A DNA stretch of 64,000 bases from Channa striata. Taxonomy: Eukaryota; Chordata; Actinopteri; Anabantiformes; Channidae. The position numbers and the translations under genes are program-made. Of the stretch, positions 14,953 through 27,300 are shown in pieces; the stretch's first letter is position 1, and every line of letters begins with the position of its first letter. The DNA lies in the NCBI GenBank assembly GCA_033026295.1, contig CM065172.1:16735165-16799164 (forward strand), read 5' to 3'. Below the pieces are notes generated by a model that was not told the origin of the DNA, did not search any database, and saw only the letters and a list, made by a program, of their open reading frames with translations.

Positions 14953-15841
14953 CACAGTCAGTCAGGGACGATTATGGTGATTATGGCAAACCATGTACAG
15001 TGGATAATAAAAATACACATTCATAGAGCATGACCACATACAGGATTCTGGAGTCAAACTTTGGTCTGTAGTGTGAGAGTCACGAGCTTTGTCACAACAA
15101 CCTCCCTTTGACGTGCTTATCTTTATAAATGTATTTCATTCAGAAAAATGTTACATAGGCAGATATTCCATCGAGGGCATCATGTTCCCTGCAAAAAAAA
15201 TCTTATTGCTTTACCAGTTTATTGTAGCTGCAAAGGAATGTAATTTTTAGGTGACAAGGTTGCTATGGGAGTGTTTCGGTGTGTTTTTCATCTTCTCAGC
15301 CAATGACTAAAGTCACCAGAGACTCCTTCTCTTTCTGTTTTTTCCTTTCAGTTTTTCTCTCATTTCTTTCTATATAATTAGACATTCAAAAACTAACAAA
15401 TTCAATTAAAACGGAATAAAATACCCCAGAATTGTATTTTTGTCTGTTGTCAGAGCTTCATAAAGCCCTGGGATACATGTCTTTTTCACTAAAGTGAAAA
15501 CATGCTACAGATCATCCTTCATTCATTCAAGTTGTGTTTAATTACAAATTACAATTAACAAGCTTTCGGTTAAGTTCAATTATTAAGTTTCTTCTTAAAA
15601 GAATTGTTAAAAGTGAATAAACACTCTGACAAGCCATTTAACTACCGTATTTTCGGACTGACTTTTTCAGTGACTCAGGCTTTTAAGATCACAATGAATT
15701 TTTCTGCAGCCCTCAGACTCAGTGCAAACAAAAAGCCTTTTATTTTAACTATTTGTTCCAGGATATGTTAATATCTATGACTAAACACACAGTATTTAGT
15801 CATGCTCGTTGATGGAAATGAGTTTCAGCATCTGCTTCAGA

Positions 15842-15920
15842 TTCAATGGCAGGTCAGCCAAGACATTAAAACCATAAAAGTGAACCTCATGGTGGCGCTA
15901 GAGGAAGAGTCTGAGGAAAG
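15842..15920 (+). repeat. fragment of the same repeat family as 6505-6625
   Basis: aaccataaaagtgaacctca followed by tggtggcgctagaggaagag closely matches the distal part of the common fish repeat whose proximal part is seen at 6505-6625. Confidence 0.65.
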
Positions 15921-16790
15921 TGAGCGTCTATTGTCTGAGAACCGGGGATGTTTACTGTATAATTGTTGCTTTAGTCTGGATTGAAGTGGTGTCCTGTCAG
16001 ACAGACCAGCCAACGGATCGATATTTTCCCCCTGGAGCCCTACTGCAAGCAGATCCGAGCCATTTAAAGACGTGTTTTCAGCTATAAAGAACACCCGCAG
16101 ACTTTTAAGAGGTTTGTGAACAGTTAGAAAAGTGACTATCTTGCATCTTTTAAATGAAGCGGAATGATATAGCCTGTTGTATTTTCTCGTGAGATGCTCA
16201 AAGTTATCTGCATGTTCACAGTTGAGTTGATAGTACAGTATGTCAGCTGTTACTTAATAGTGATGATTAAGTGTGATTGCAATGTTTAGAATATACTTAG
16301 GCAGGCTGAGGACTATTCTGCCTCACTTTTCCACTACTGTGTGATACTTGAGCAGCTCAGTATCCAAGTATCCTACAGCTTAAAAAAAACAGCTTAGATA
16401 ATCTGTTGCAAACTAACATTAAATCCAGGATTTGAAGTTATGCCGGGACAAAATGAACATGCTTTTGTTGACGTGTCTGCATTTTGCACCTTGGTGGAGA
16501 AGCAGGCCAGCCAAAGATTGTCTCTATACAATAAGAGGTATCACTCTGTAGTAATAAAAACTTTGAAAACAAAGTGAGACCTCTTTTTGGTATACACAAC
16601 ATACAGTTATATCATAGAAGTAGACACTAAATAACAAAATTACCTGTGAATCCATTGACTCTCCCTCATCCCTGGTTAGCCACACAACCACAATTAAAAA
16701 TTAACTTTATGGTTTCTATAAAAAGCGTTTAACTCATATTTACTAGCCATTTCTGTACTTTCTCTTTCAGCCACATGTCACCATCTTCTT

Positions 16791-16834
16791 CAATGGATGG
16801 ATTTTCATTAGCAGCTGTGCAATGGATGGATTTT
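16791..16834 (+). repeat. short direct repeat
   Basis: caatggatggatttt occurs twice, at 16791-16805 and 16820-16834. Confidence 0.85.
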
Positions 16835-17039
16835 GCTTGGCTTTCATGCATATAACTAAATTAAGTATGGGACGGGACCACATTGGACCTTTGTTTTTGT
16901 TCCAAATCTTCCAATTTGGGTGCATATTGGATATAGTTGAAAGCCAAAGCAGAGGGTAGTAGGAAGAGCTTGAGTTCAGGCTATTTGGGATGGAAGAGGT
17001 TAATTCTGCATTACTAGTGTTGTATCAGTGACATGTTAA

Positions 17040-17088
17040 TTACATGGTTCAAACATGGTCCTGTATTCAACCATGTTTGACCATGTAA
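17040..17088. repeat. imperfect inverted repeat (hairpin)
   Basis: Left arm 17040-17058 (ttacatggttcaaacatgg) is complementary to right arm 17071-17088 (ccatgtttgaccatgtaa) with a single bulged base; the spacer is 12 nt. Confidence 0.85.
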
Positions 17089-17787
17089 TGATGATGCACT
17101 GTAGAAGAGACAAAATTGGTCACAACTTAAAGTTTTTTATTTGGATGTGATGCAGTGCGAAGACAGACTGAGGGCATGTAAGAGAGCGCTCATGAGGTTT
17201 TGCTGCTTGTTCACAAAAAGAGGTTGTAAAGAGTGAGTCTTCATTCATATGATAAGAGAAAAATGACAGCAGGGCATGTTGCCTGGGTAACAGACCCCAT
17301 GTATGCTATGCAAAATGATCAGTTGACAAGATAATGTAAAATATATGAAAAAAGTAATGCTAATTTGTTTTGCAAGCAATTTTCTCAACCCCTAGGCGAC
17401 AGAGAGCAGATGCACAGCTCCTGCTTGTGTTTTCTGACATTCAGTTTATTAATGGGACAAAATGCTTGTTTATTTGGGTAAGGTCCGTGTGAAAGTTGTC
17501 ATATATATTACCGTCTACATTACACATAAAAGATTGTTTATGTTAATGACTGGAATTATAAACAACATTGTGTAACGTAGCCTTCGCAGGTTCTTTGGGT
17601 TCTATAAACAATGGAAAGCTGCAAGCTGAAATTATAGCTGTCGTGTATCTAGCGTGCACACATACACTGAAGTGTTGGAAAAATGCAAGTGTTAGAAAGG
17701 GTTTGATATTTTGGAAAATGTGCACATTTACGTCTTTGCCGAGATTTAACATGCCTGTACATTCGATATAAATTCAAGGCAAGCAGC

Positions 17788-17850
17788 AAGTTAGCTTAGC
17801 TTAAGTTAGGATGAAGGCTGGAACCAGGGGAAGACCAGCCAGGCTCTGTA
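17788..17850 (+). repeat. end fragment of an AGCTTAGCTTAGC repeat
   Basis: gttagcttagcttaagttag, then gaaggctggaaccaggggaa and ccaggctctg resemble one end of the fuller element at 29488-29875. Confidence 0.55.
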
Positions 17851-18161
17851 TGTAACTGATTACATGGTGACCTCTGCTCTCCGCCACATTAATCCCACCA
17901 GGTGTTTAAATGTCATGGCTGCCATGGGATGGGAAGCCATTCAACTGAGGGCATATGGTTTATATTTCACATAAAGCACTGACAGACAGTAAATACTGTG
18001 GACTGGGTGTCAAACAAGGAGTATTTTTTTGACATGGCCATTCAAAATGTGATTTGTCAGAACAGTAGCCATAGTAACCACCTATGATGCTGCACCAGAA
18101 TAGCATCAACACATGAGTAACCATTCACTTTCTCTCTCCAACTCCACATCTTTTCTTCAAG

Positions 18162-18378
18162 ATCCCACAGATCAGCTATGCGTCAACAGCCCCCGAACTG
18201 AGTGACGACAGGCGCTATGACTTTTTCTCACGAGTGGTTCCTCCAGACTCATTCCAGGCCCAGGCCATGGTGGACATAATCCGGGCCTTGGGCTGGACAT
18301 ACGTCTCCACCGTTGCTTCGGAGGGGAGCTACGGAGAGAAAGGAGTGGAGGCCTTCACACAACTCTCCAAAGAAGCAG
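18162..18378 (+). CDS. grm7: grm7 exon: ligand-binding domain, S-A-S-T hinge region
   Basis: This 217-nt exon starts in phase 0 (IPQISYASTAPELSDD...) and ends one base into a Gly codon. It holds the A-S-T triplet (residues 7-9) that contacts the alpha-amino and carboxyl groups of glutamate, and the Tyr of GSYGEK (Y57, human Y230). The acceptor is ttcttcaag and the donor is g|gtaagg. EKGVEAFTQLSKEA is closer to mGluR7 than to mGluR4 or 8, which have ESGVEAF at this place. Confidence 0.96.
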
Positions 18379-21300
18379 GTAAGGAAAAGGCGATTGATGG
18401 GAACTAAAGAGAAAACACATTTACAATAATCTTATTTTAAATTGTAATTTAAACATGTGCTTGCAATTTTTCACTCAGAGAAATATCCATCTTGCATTTT
18501 CATTTCATGGTAAAATCTGTTGTGGGTAGATGAATTTTTGATGTTTGGCAACTTCTTGTTCAACTCCCCAGTGAGTTAATGTAGACAGCAAAACAGTTTG
18601 CAGAGAAGATGTCACAATAATGAGCATGGCCTTTAGCCGTGTCAGTATTTTTATATGGAACCATCTCAGCATTTTGCTTTCTGCTGCATGCAAACTCAAA
18701 AGTGGAATTCTTTGAAATGGTCTAATATATTCTCCCTGGCGTACAGACGGGAGAGTTTTGTTTTACTCTCTGCCTTTTCTGTTTCCTCTCGGCGCAGAGC
18801 TCTGAGGATGGTAATGATGTTCAGGCAGCTTTATGGTCAGTCACTTCAAACTACTCTGGTGAACGTATGAAGCAGCAGGGATTTGGATGTTTCTATTAAA
18901 AAAAATAAAACTGGCTTCTTTGGTGAATATCTGTAGATATTTCTTTTAAAATTTAGTATGATTAAACTGAGTGAGTCAAAATATAGTCTATAAAACAGCA
19001 ATTAATACCAGTCTTGTAAATATAGTAGTGTGATAACATTATGATGAATGTGGCAGTGATCGTTTTTAAGGTTAAAACTTGTTTAGATTTTGTTAGATTT
19101 CTTGAGATTGGGAAATGTCTTTCAATATGCACTATTTCCCATATTTGAAAATATTTCTCTTTATGAGCAATATTACCCAGGGTGGAAATTTACCCTGCAT
19201 TATCCATGACAGCACGCCCATGCAATACCAAGCATTCTGCTTCTTCCCACTTCCAACTCAATGGATCACAATCCATTTCCTGTAAATCTGCAGGGAGTGA
19301 TCTCTGTCACTTCTAAAAGACTAATGTACGGAAACCTCTAAAGCTAATGATATCCCACAGGCATCGATCACATGCCCAACACGCATGAATATTTTATCTG
19401 TTTGCATTCATGTCCAGTGTGATCACTCATTAAAACTTTAAGAAGCTGTTTGTGGCTGCATCATTTGCATTGGCAGAGAGAGGGAGAGAGAAATAGTAGC
19501 CAGTGTATGAACAAGTGAGAAAAAGTCCTGATTTAAGGCTTATTTTGAGGCTTTCAGTTCATTTTATTTCAGCTAAACACTTTTTCCTATAGCTTGTTTT
19601 CTGCAATATATTTTGCACTGATGCTTCTTTTTTATATTTTGCAATGAGCAGTAAACACGTTGTTGTTGTTATTATTATGAGTGCCAAACAGCTTTACAAG
19701 AAGTATGAAATTATAAGTCATTGTTATGGACTCATCCTGTTGCCACTGAGCAGCAGTCACTTTGCAATATTTTGTATTAATATACAAATGGGAATTATTT
19801 CCTCTAAAGAAAACCTTTCAGTACCCAGGGCATTTTATCTTTAATAAATACATTCATTGTGTAATAGCATAACTTTACATTGATAGGATTCATTCAAAGG
19901 CAGCATTCTGCACCAGAACTGACTGCTTCGGATTAAAATAAATACGAAGCAAACATCTTTATGAAGGTGAATTAAATAGAAGATGTGTGAGTTATCAGTT
20001 ACAGTTGCTGAACTGCGGAACAACAACAACATTATTGGATGGATGTTGTTGCAGCATCCCTGCAAGTTGATCCATGAGGCCTTGAGACTGTTGTTTGTGG
20101 CTGCCCTGTTTGGTTGCAGTGAAATGTCAGATGCATTAGTAGGACTCTCGCTTCACCACTTCAAGGAGAACCATCTAGCAGACTAATGCAATATGGCTGC
20201 CCATTACCCCAAGCTGAGACTGGAGTGATGGTCAGCCTGTATTGATCCCTTTTGTTTTTCTGTTTTTTTCTGCTTTCTCCCTCCTGTTTCGGCACTGTTC
20301 CACTATGCACCTTCATCCTGGCTGCAGGTGAAGCTGGCAGAGATTAATCTTGTTTATTTATTTATTTGTGTGTGTGTCTGTCTGGACTCCGGCCAGAGCG
20401 ATGGAGTTCATTTTTTCCCATTTGATAAAAAGACTTGCATTTGAGGAAAACCTCCCACAACGTATCACTGTGGAATTGATTGCAGCAAGTTGCCAACAGA
20501 ATGTGTTGTTAGATCTAGTCTGAGATGGGGCTGTGAGGAGAAAGAAAATCTGCCAGTAAAGTATAGCCATCACATTTAGCATTGGAAGAGTACAGTTTGC
20601 GTCTGCAAAGACTAGAAAATGGAACACATTACTTCTGCGTGACCCCTCAACATTGCTAAGTCCCTGACCAGCTGTGGAAAGTCACAAATGATATGGAAGG
20701 GCGCTCGGATGTAGAATATGAATGTCAGCTGCATGTCAGCCCAATTTTATGTGCTCCCATGTGTTCAGCCAGGGAGACTGGAGGGAGCAGGTCTTCCTTT
20801 TGACTGCCGAAGTGATAAATATAATTGCAGCATTATGGATCCCCTGGAGGTTTGGGTTTGGAGGGTGTTGAGTTGGCAGGCGGGGGCTGAATCAATCAAG
20901 AGCTTCTAATTTAAAGAGATTTGTATTTCACCAAGCAAAATAGCAAAGCTGGATTCCTCACCCTGGAGTGTATTTTCAGAACCAAGGGCATTGAGGATGA
21001 ATAATTGAAGCAGTTAATGCAGTGCATGACCTATGGCACTCAGACAGATAAGTACAGAACTTCCAACAGCCTGATGAATTTAGCTATCATGATCACTGAG
21101 CCGTCTTTGATATATTAATCAAATGTGGAGCAGGGGTTAAGGGTCCACAGTTCCAAGACCACAGGTAAATGAATAAGGCAGAGCTAAACATGTCTGTGTC
21201 ACAAACCACTGCATCTCACCTTCGCTGTATGCAGAAATGTAATATTTTGAGTGCTTTTAAATATTATAGACAAACGTGTCATTCTTACTCTTCTCACTAA

Positions 21301-24300
21301 CTATGACAGCTAGAAAATACAGTAGTACTATACAATCCTGTTTCTTGGATAAGAAAAACACTTTCTCCCACAGGCTGACATTTATCTGTCTCACATCACA
21401 CATCTCCAGCTAAGACACGCGGCTCTTCTTTAAACCCACAGTTTGAATGGAGGACTCCTTCAAGTCCACACAACGCCTTCCAGTGACAGGTGAAGGCCGT
21501 CCGATGCACAACACGGTGCTCTGGAAGTACAGATACAAACACTTGCATTTCCATCATGTCGGCCCCCCGACTAACTGACTGACTGACCATCTGACTGACA
21601 GAAACGGCAGACAGAGGTGTTCTGCAGGCATTCAATAATTTAGCCCCCGCTGCACGACCGCCGGTCCTCAGGCATGTGTGCAGTCAACACCACGTTCAGT
21701 TGTGGTGGTCTCCCCCACCCCCCTCTCTCTGAAGATGGAATCTGCTCCAAACACTTCTTATCATCATCAGTGGCTCCTGTGGTCTCTGTCTGTATTATTG
21801 ACTTTTGTGACCTATAATATGTCTCTGCTCAAGACTGTTATACCATTATAGCTCTCCACACAAGCCTGCAGGTTTTTGTAATAATGGAGTTAATACATTT
21901 TCATGAGACCTCAGTGTATTATGATATTTTCTTTTTTCCCTCCTCCCTGGAATTAATGTGTGTGACACCTACCTGAAGACATATAGACCCCCAGAATTAA
22001 GAGGCACACTACATAATCAGATATTACACAAAGCTATTGTTACCACAAACACGCGGAAGTGCAGCTTTATACGTTTTGTGAAAATTACAATTACAATTTT
22101 TTGCAGAAAATGAACTGAAAGTCTGATTGTTGGAGACCTACAACACAAGCTGCTCTGCACAAATGACAAAAAGCATTTTGACTTTAACATGACACCATAA
22201 ATCTTAAGCAATAGCTAGGCCATTGGCGGGATCTCAGTTTTTGTGTTTGGTCCACTTAAGGAGGTAATGTAACCGCCTGCTTATATTTTATGCAAAGCAC
22301 TTTACAATGTAGCTTCCTATTCACCCATTCACACAGACACGCTCACACACCAATGGCAGTGGCTGCCATGCAAGGTGCTTACGTGACCCCACTAGGAGGG
22401 AGGAAGGAATGGGGATGGAACCACTGACCCCCCTGTGGTCTGTGGAGGACTGCCTTACTACCTGAGGTACAGCTGATAACAGCAGCTATGCTAGAGTTTG
22501 TTTTCTTGCATCAGGGAAGATCTGTAATTCTGCCTGCTGATCCTCGAAAAAAATGGATGGTTAGGAGGAGGTTCAGCAGTTGTCATTTCGCTATCTTCTG
22601 CCTTTAGAAATGCCAGAGTAAACCGTGACTGGTGATGTGTGATCTGCCAGCTAAAAGCTGTTTATATCAAAGTAATGAGCCTGAGGAGACTGGCAATTAG
22701 GAGATTCCTTCCATTTCTCTGTCTACTCAGGAAAACTCAAACTGAAAGGTTATTGGGTAGTCTATTAAAACGCTTGAGTGGGAGAATTTTTAATTGGTTT
22801 GGGTATAGCTTTGCCACTGCCTCAGTCTAGGCCTTAAGCAGTAAGGATGTTCTCCTGCACAGGTGATCATATTATCTGTTTATCTTAAGTACCGCAAAGG
22901 TTAGTGCGTCCTTCGCACCTGTAATTACCACACCAGAGTGGAGCAAAGCTCGCTCTTTTTTTCCTGAAAGATATGATTTTTGCTTCTCTACCTGATAATG
23001 AGCTGTTGATTTAATCCTTAAGACAACAATATCTAGCAAACTGCTTAAGGCCAATTGTGATAATATACTGTGCCAAATACAGTATCAAGCATCTATTTAG
23101 CAACACACCAAAGCAATCAGTTTCCTTTATCCCGTACAAGCTCATTAGCGCTGATCTGTCTGAGAATGATTTATTGTCACTATTAATATCCTCTTTGTTT
23201 GTTATTGGCGGCTGTGCTATCTGATTGGTTCAGCCTCCGACAAGAGATGTTTGATAATGACTTTAAATTAAAAGTCAATGGCAGGCTGTTAAATTTTCAC
23301 AAATCTATAATATGAAATCTGTTATGTCCCTGTTGATGTAGACTATTGGATTTGCTGGAGCAGATACAGGGTGTTTATCACTCTTTCACTGTGTGCTCGG
23401 TCAGAAGGCGCAGTTTGAGTGTTGTATCGCACACTGCTGTGGTTTTGAGATTATTGCCAAAATATAAGTGTATACATTCAAAGACTATAAATTAAAGTCT
23501 ATAGCGAGCATGACGGCAGCATCGAGATTCACTGTTGTGTTCAAATGTGTTTTCCATTTGCAGATGGTTGAGATTTCTATAGGAAGAAAAAGCAGCCCAT
23601 GTGACCTCAGGCTTTGCAAGTGTGTGTTTGTGTGTGATTACAAGGGATGGGTTCATCCCAGAGGTCTTACCATTTCTCACATCTTTCCCATTAAAGGTGG
23701 AATTTGCATCGCCCAGTCTTTGAAAATTCCCCACAACCCCAAGCAGGAGGATTATGACAAAGTCATTCAGCAGCTGTTGGAAACGCAGCACTCACGGGCA
23801 GTCATCGTCTTTGCCAACGAAGAAGATATACGGTGAGGAGCGCAGCACATTCTGGCTCCATCCATGTTGTTCGGGCGTGCTGACGATTTGCCACGTTGAG
23901 GTCTTTAATCTCGGAGGAGCAGCTCCTGAAGGCAGGCTAGAGGCACAGATTTAACATTCGTACAGGATGTCTGTTACACAAACGCACCTCCATCGACACA
24001 AACACGCGCTTTGCCTCAAAGGAGAAGCGGGAATACAGATCGCAGCAAAGTAACAGATATTGTTTCATTTACAATGCCTCATGGGGAAGGTTTATGTAAA
24101 GAGTCCCAAATTCAAACATTTACGATCTTTATATTCAGGATCAAGAATCCAGCAGTGGATGCACTAGTGAAATGTAAATAGAACGAGCCGAGAGCCGTGG
24201 AGATCTGTAACTCGCAGTTATCTATAAATGAAAGATAAAAACACTAAACAAAACACACAGCGGTTAACTCAAAATCATAACGGTTTGCCTCATTTCTTTT

Positions 24301-27300
24301 TCACCTTTAATGAGATCAACAAGAGGACTGTAGATGACAGGGCTATAATGTTACCAAACAGCTGTGCCTTTGTGTATTAGATAATTAGATTGCCCACACC
24401 TCTTGTGTTCTCTCCTAATTCACACATGGATGTGTTTGCAGAGGAGTTCTCAGTGCCACCAAGCAGGCCAATCAGGTGGGCCATTTCCTGTGGATTGGAT
24501 CTGACAGCTGGGGGACCAAGAGCAGCCCCATCCAACAGCTTGAGGATGTAGCAGAGGCAGCAGTCACTGTACTACCCAAACGCTCCTCCATTAAAGGTAT
24601 GGACACACACAGCCCACGCTGTGCCACTGTCTTATATTGTTTTCTACTGTGCTTTTTGTTGGCACCGTTTTTTATTAGATTTTTTTTTTCTGCAGCTATT
24701 TACAGACTAAATTGGTTTTCATACAAAAAAAGTCAAAATATCTATCAACGATTTTAGAATGATTTATTCTTAGTCGCTGGCTGGCATCAAAACAAGCTCT
24801 TAAACACAAAACAGACTCATCAACACCTTAAAAAGCTAATCTGGTGAATAGTGTATGTTAGCAGATGCTCTTTATACATCCCGCAGACACAGATTAACTT
24901 TATTATTAGTGTAGGATGATGGTTCTTTTGTCCTGGTGTATGACTGTTGTACATGTACAGTACGCTCTTTTATGTCAGCTCTTAGTCAACACCGGGCTCT
25001 TTAGCTGATAAATGCTGATCACTAGCTAGTCAATAACAGAGGACAGTGGGTGTTCAGAGCTTTTTCATTAAAAATCATCCTGATGTCTGGAAAATTAATC
25101 AGTCAGTCACAGTCAATCAAAACAGAAAACAGACAGTATGGTCTTTTCACATTAGTTTTCACAGCAGTCATGTTAACTATTGATCAGAATAATGTAAGAG
25201 CAGAATTTTGCTTTTTAAATTACCTAACATTTCCATGTGTCCCTGAGTCACTTCACCTTGCTCATACAACTGTAAGCAAACAAGCACCAGGAATAAAGGA
25301 TATGTACATCCTTGAAAACACTTTAAATAACTCATTTTCTGTCTATCTCAATATTTCCACCTTAGTTGACAATTTTCAGAAACACAACCCTCAGAGACAT
25401 GTGACCTTGCATTTGGCTCCACATTGTACCAGACTAAAGCCAGTTTGGATAAATTGAGTATTTATTAAATGTTGGAACCAGTGACTGTAAATGGATTCAC
25501 CTGCTGCAGTCATCATATCCACTTATTCATTATGTGGTTTTACATGCTTTAAATCTCTTAGAGAGGCAGTCTCACTGGCCTCTGTATCATTATTGAATAG
25601 TAAATGGTCTGCACTTATATGGCACTTTTCTAGCTTATCGGTACCAAAAGCTCTTTACGCTGCTTTTCATTCGCCCATTTGCACTCAAAGTCACACACAC
25701 AATAGCACAACAAGGAGGGAGCCTGCCCTCCCTGGGAGTAACTATGTCGGAGTTCGATGTCTTGCTTGACAAACTAAATTCTAGCTGTGATAAAAAGGTT
25801 TTATTTAGTCTTAATAAGTATTTATTATGTATGTATTTATTTATTTATTTGTGCCAAAAACACCACGAATAAAAACAACAGTTTAAGTTTGGATTTCTCT
25901 CTAACAAATGAGAAAAGTGTACTGCTGTATTTCCTGGGACACATAAAAATTCACCAAACAATAACATAAACCATCTATTTCGGTTCAGTCCATTGTCACA
26001 GTCCTAATAACCACTTGTCATTCCAGTCAAAGAAAGTTTTTCTTATTTAGGGGACGTCTTGTCTAGACAGATGTAAACTCTGGGGGCCGTGAGGATATTA
26101 TTAATCCACCATGCACCACTGCTGAAACATTTAGGTCTGTTTAGCCAATATTACCTCTACCAACGACTCAGCTGATATGAGTTAACGGAGTGAAAACGCA
26201 GGCAGAAAAGCTTAAAATGTTAAATTCACACATTTTTACATACAGAACAACAGCCAAGTTTTGTCCCTGACCCACATTGGGTGGTAAACTTGCACAAACT
26301 AGAGAAAAAAGCCAGCAGCAGGATTCCTTTTGCTTAGTTATCTCTCCTTCAGCTGCTGCTCCACACAGGCACCTTAGCCCCACTGAAATGAGTGTTAAAC
26401 TCACACATCATGCTTCATGCCAGCCCACCTCAGTTCTAATGGATTTTATGTGGTAAAGAAAGCCTGTCCGCCACCTTCAGGACCTCTCAGCCTCAGGCAA
26501 CAGGCTGTGACACCACTTAAAATCTCTGCGTCATTTATTATGTATCCTGATTTCTAATTAATGAAATTTCCTAGATGAAAGAAATTACTCAATTTCCATG
26601 GGGCTCAAGAGGAAGAGGAACCACTGTGGTCAAATTTTGATGAAGTAGTAGTTGCTGGTGTGCTTCCAACACCTCGCAGCCAGCACCACAATCACACTGC
26701 TGCACAAGTTTCACCTCATTTCCTCCAGGTTTCAATGGGTTCATAATTGGTCCGGAACTGAGCCATTCTCCTCTCTCCTCTATTCTCAGGGTTTGACGAA
26801 TACTTTACTGCGCTCACTCTCGAGAACAATCGCAGGAATGTGTGGTTTGCTGAGTTTTGGGAGGAAAACTTTGACTGCAGGCTCCTAAGTGCTTCAAAGA
26901 AAGAAGACACCAGTCGTAAATGCACAGGTAAAAGGGATTTGACATGAACAAATTAGTGAGATTTCTGTAAAACACTAACAGATGACGCATAATTTCCCCT
27001 TTCCATGTCAGGCTGACGTGAACTTGACCTTTTGTTCGCATTACAAGCTACTGTAAAGATAGACTGTCTGTGTTTTAGCTCAGCAGCTCTGCGGAGCAGC
27101 CAGAAAATCTAGCACCAGGTGTTTCTACCCAGCAGGTGCAGGACAGGCAGAGTTTATTATTAGAATAATAATGCACCACGTGTCTTAGTCATACTACAGT
27201 TACAGTGCAGACAGTCTGCTCTTGTGGCCAATGTCCTGTAACTGTTCAGTCCTGTATTCCCTGAACTCCCCCTTAACACAGTCACCTTGACAGCTCAGCA

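Larger units (their letters stand above)
1..18161 (+). other. grm7: grm7 intron (3' part), upstream of the first exon in the window
   Basis: No convincing coding exon was found in this stretch. All open frames are short, lack recognisable domains and overlap frames on the other strand. It ends at a good acceptor (pyrimidine-rich tract then ttcttcaag) before the exon at 18162. Because that exon aligns to human mGluR7 from about residue 174, exactly one N-terminal block (signal peptide plus first part of the Venus flytrap lobe) is missing. I infer this is the 3' portion of the intron following it. The stretch contains microsatellites (10380-10397, 11045-11067) and fragments of dispersed fish repeats, listed separately. 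The segment around 5240-5850 is somewhat richer in CpG and open in several frames but matches nothing I recognise. Confidence 0.8.

Noticed and set aside
1..18161. Search for the missing N-terminal grm7 exon in the first 18 kb
   Set aside because: No frame encodes a signal peptide followed by mGluR-like sequence; the exon must lie upstream of the window.
23468..23696. In-frame open extension upstream of the grm7 exon at 23697, with its own ATG
   Set aside because: The extension resembles no mGluR, and a valid acceptor (cattaaag) sits exactly at the point where homology begins with the right phase.
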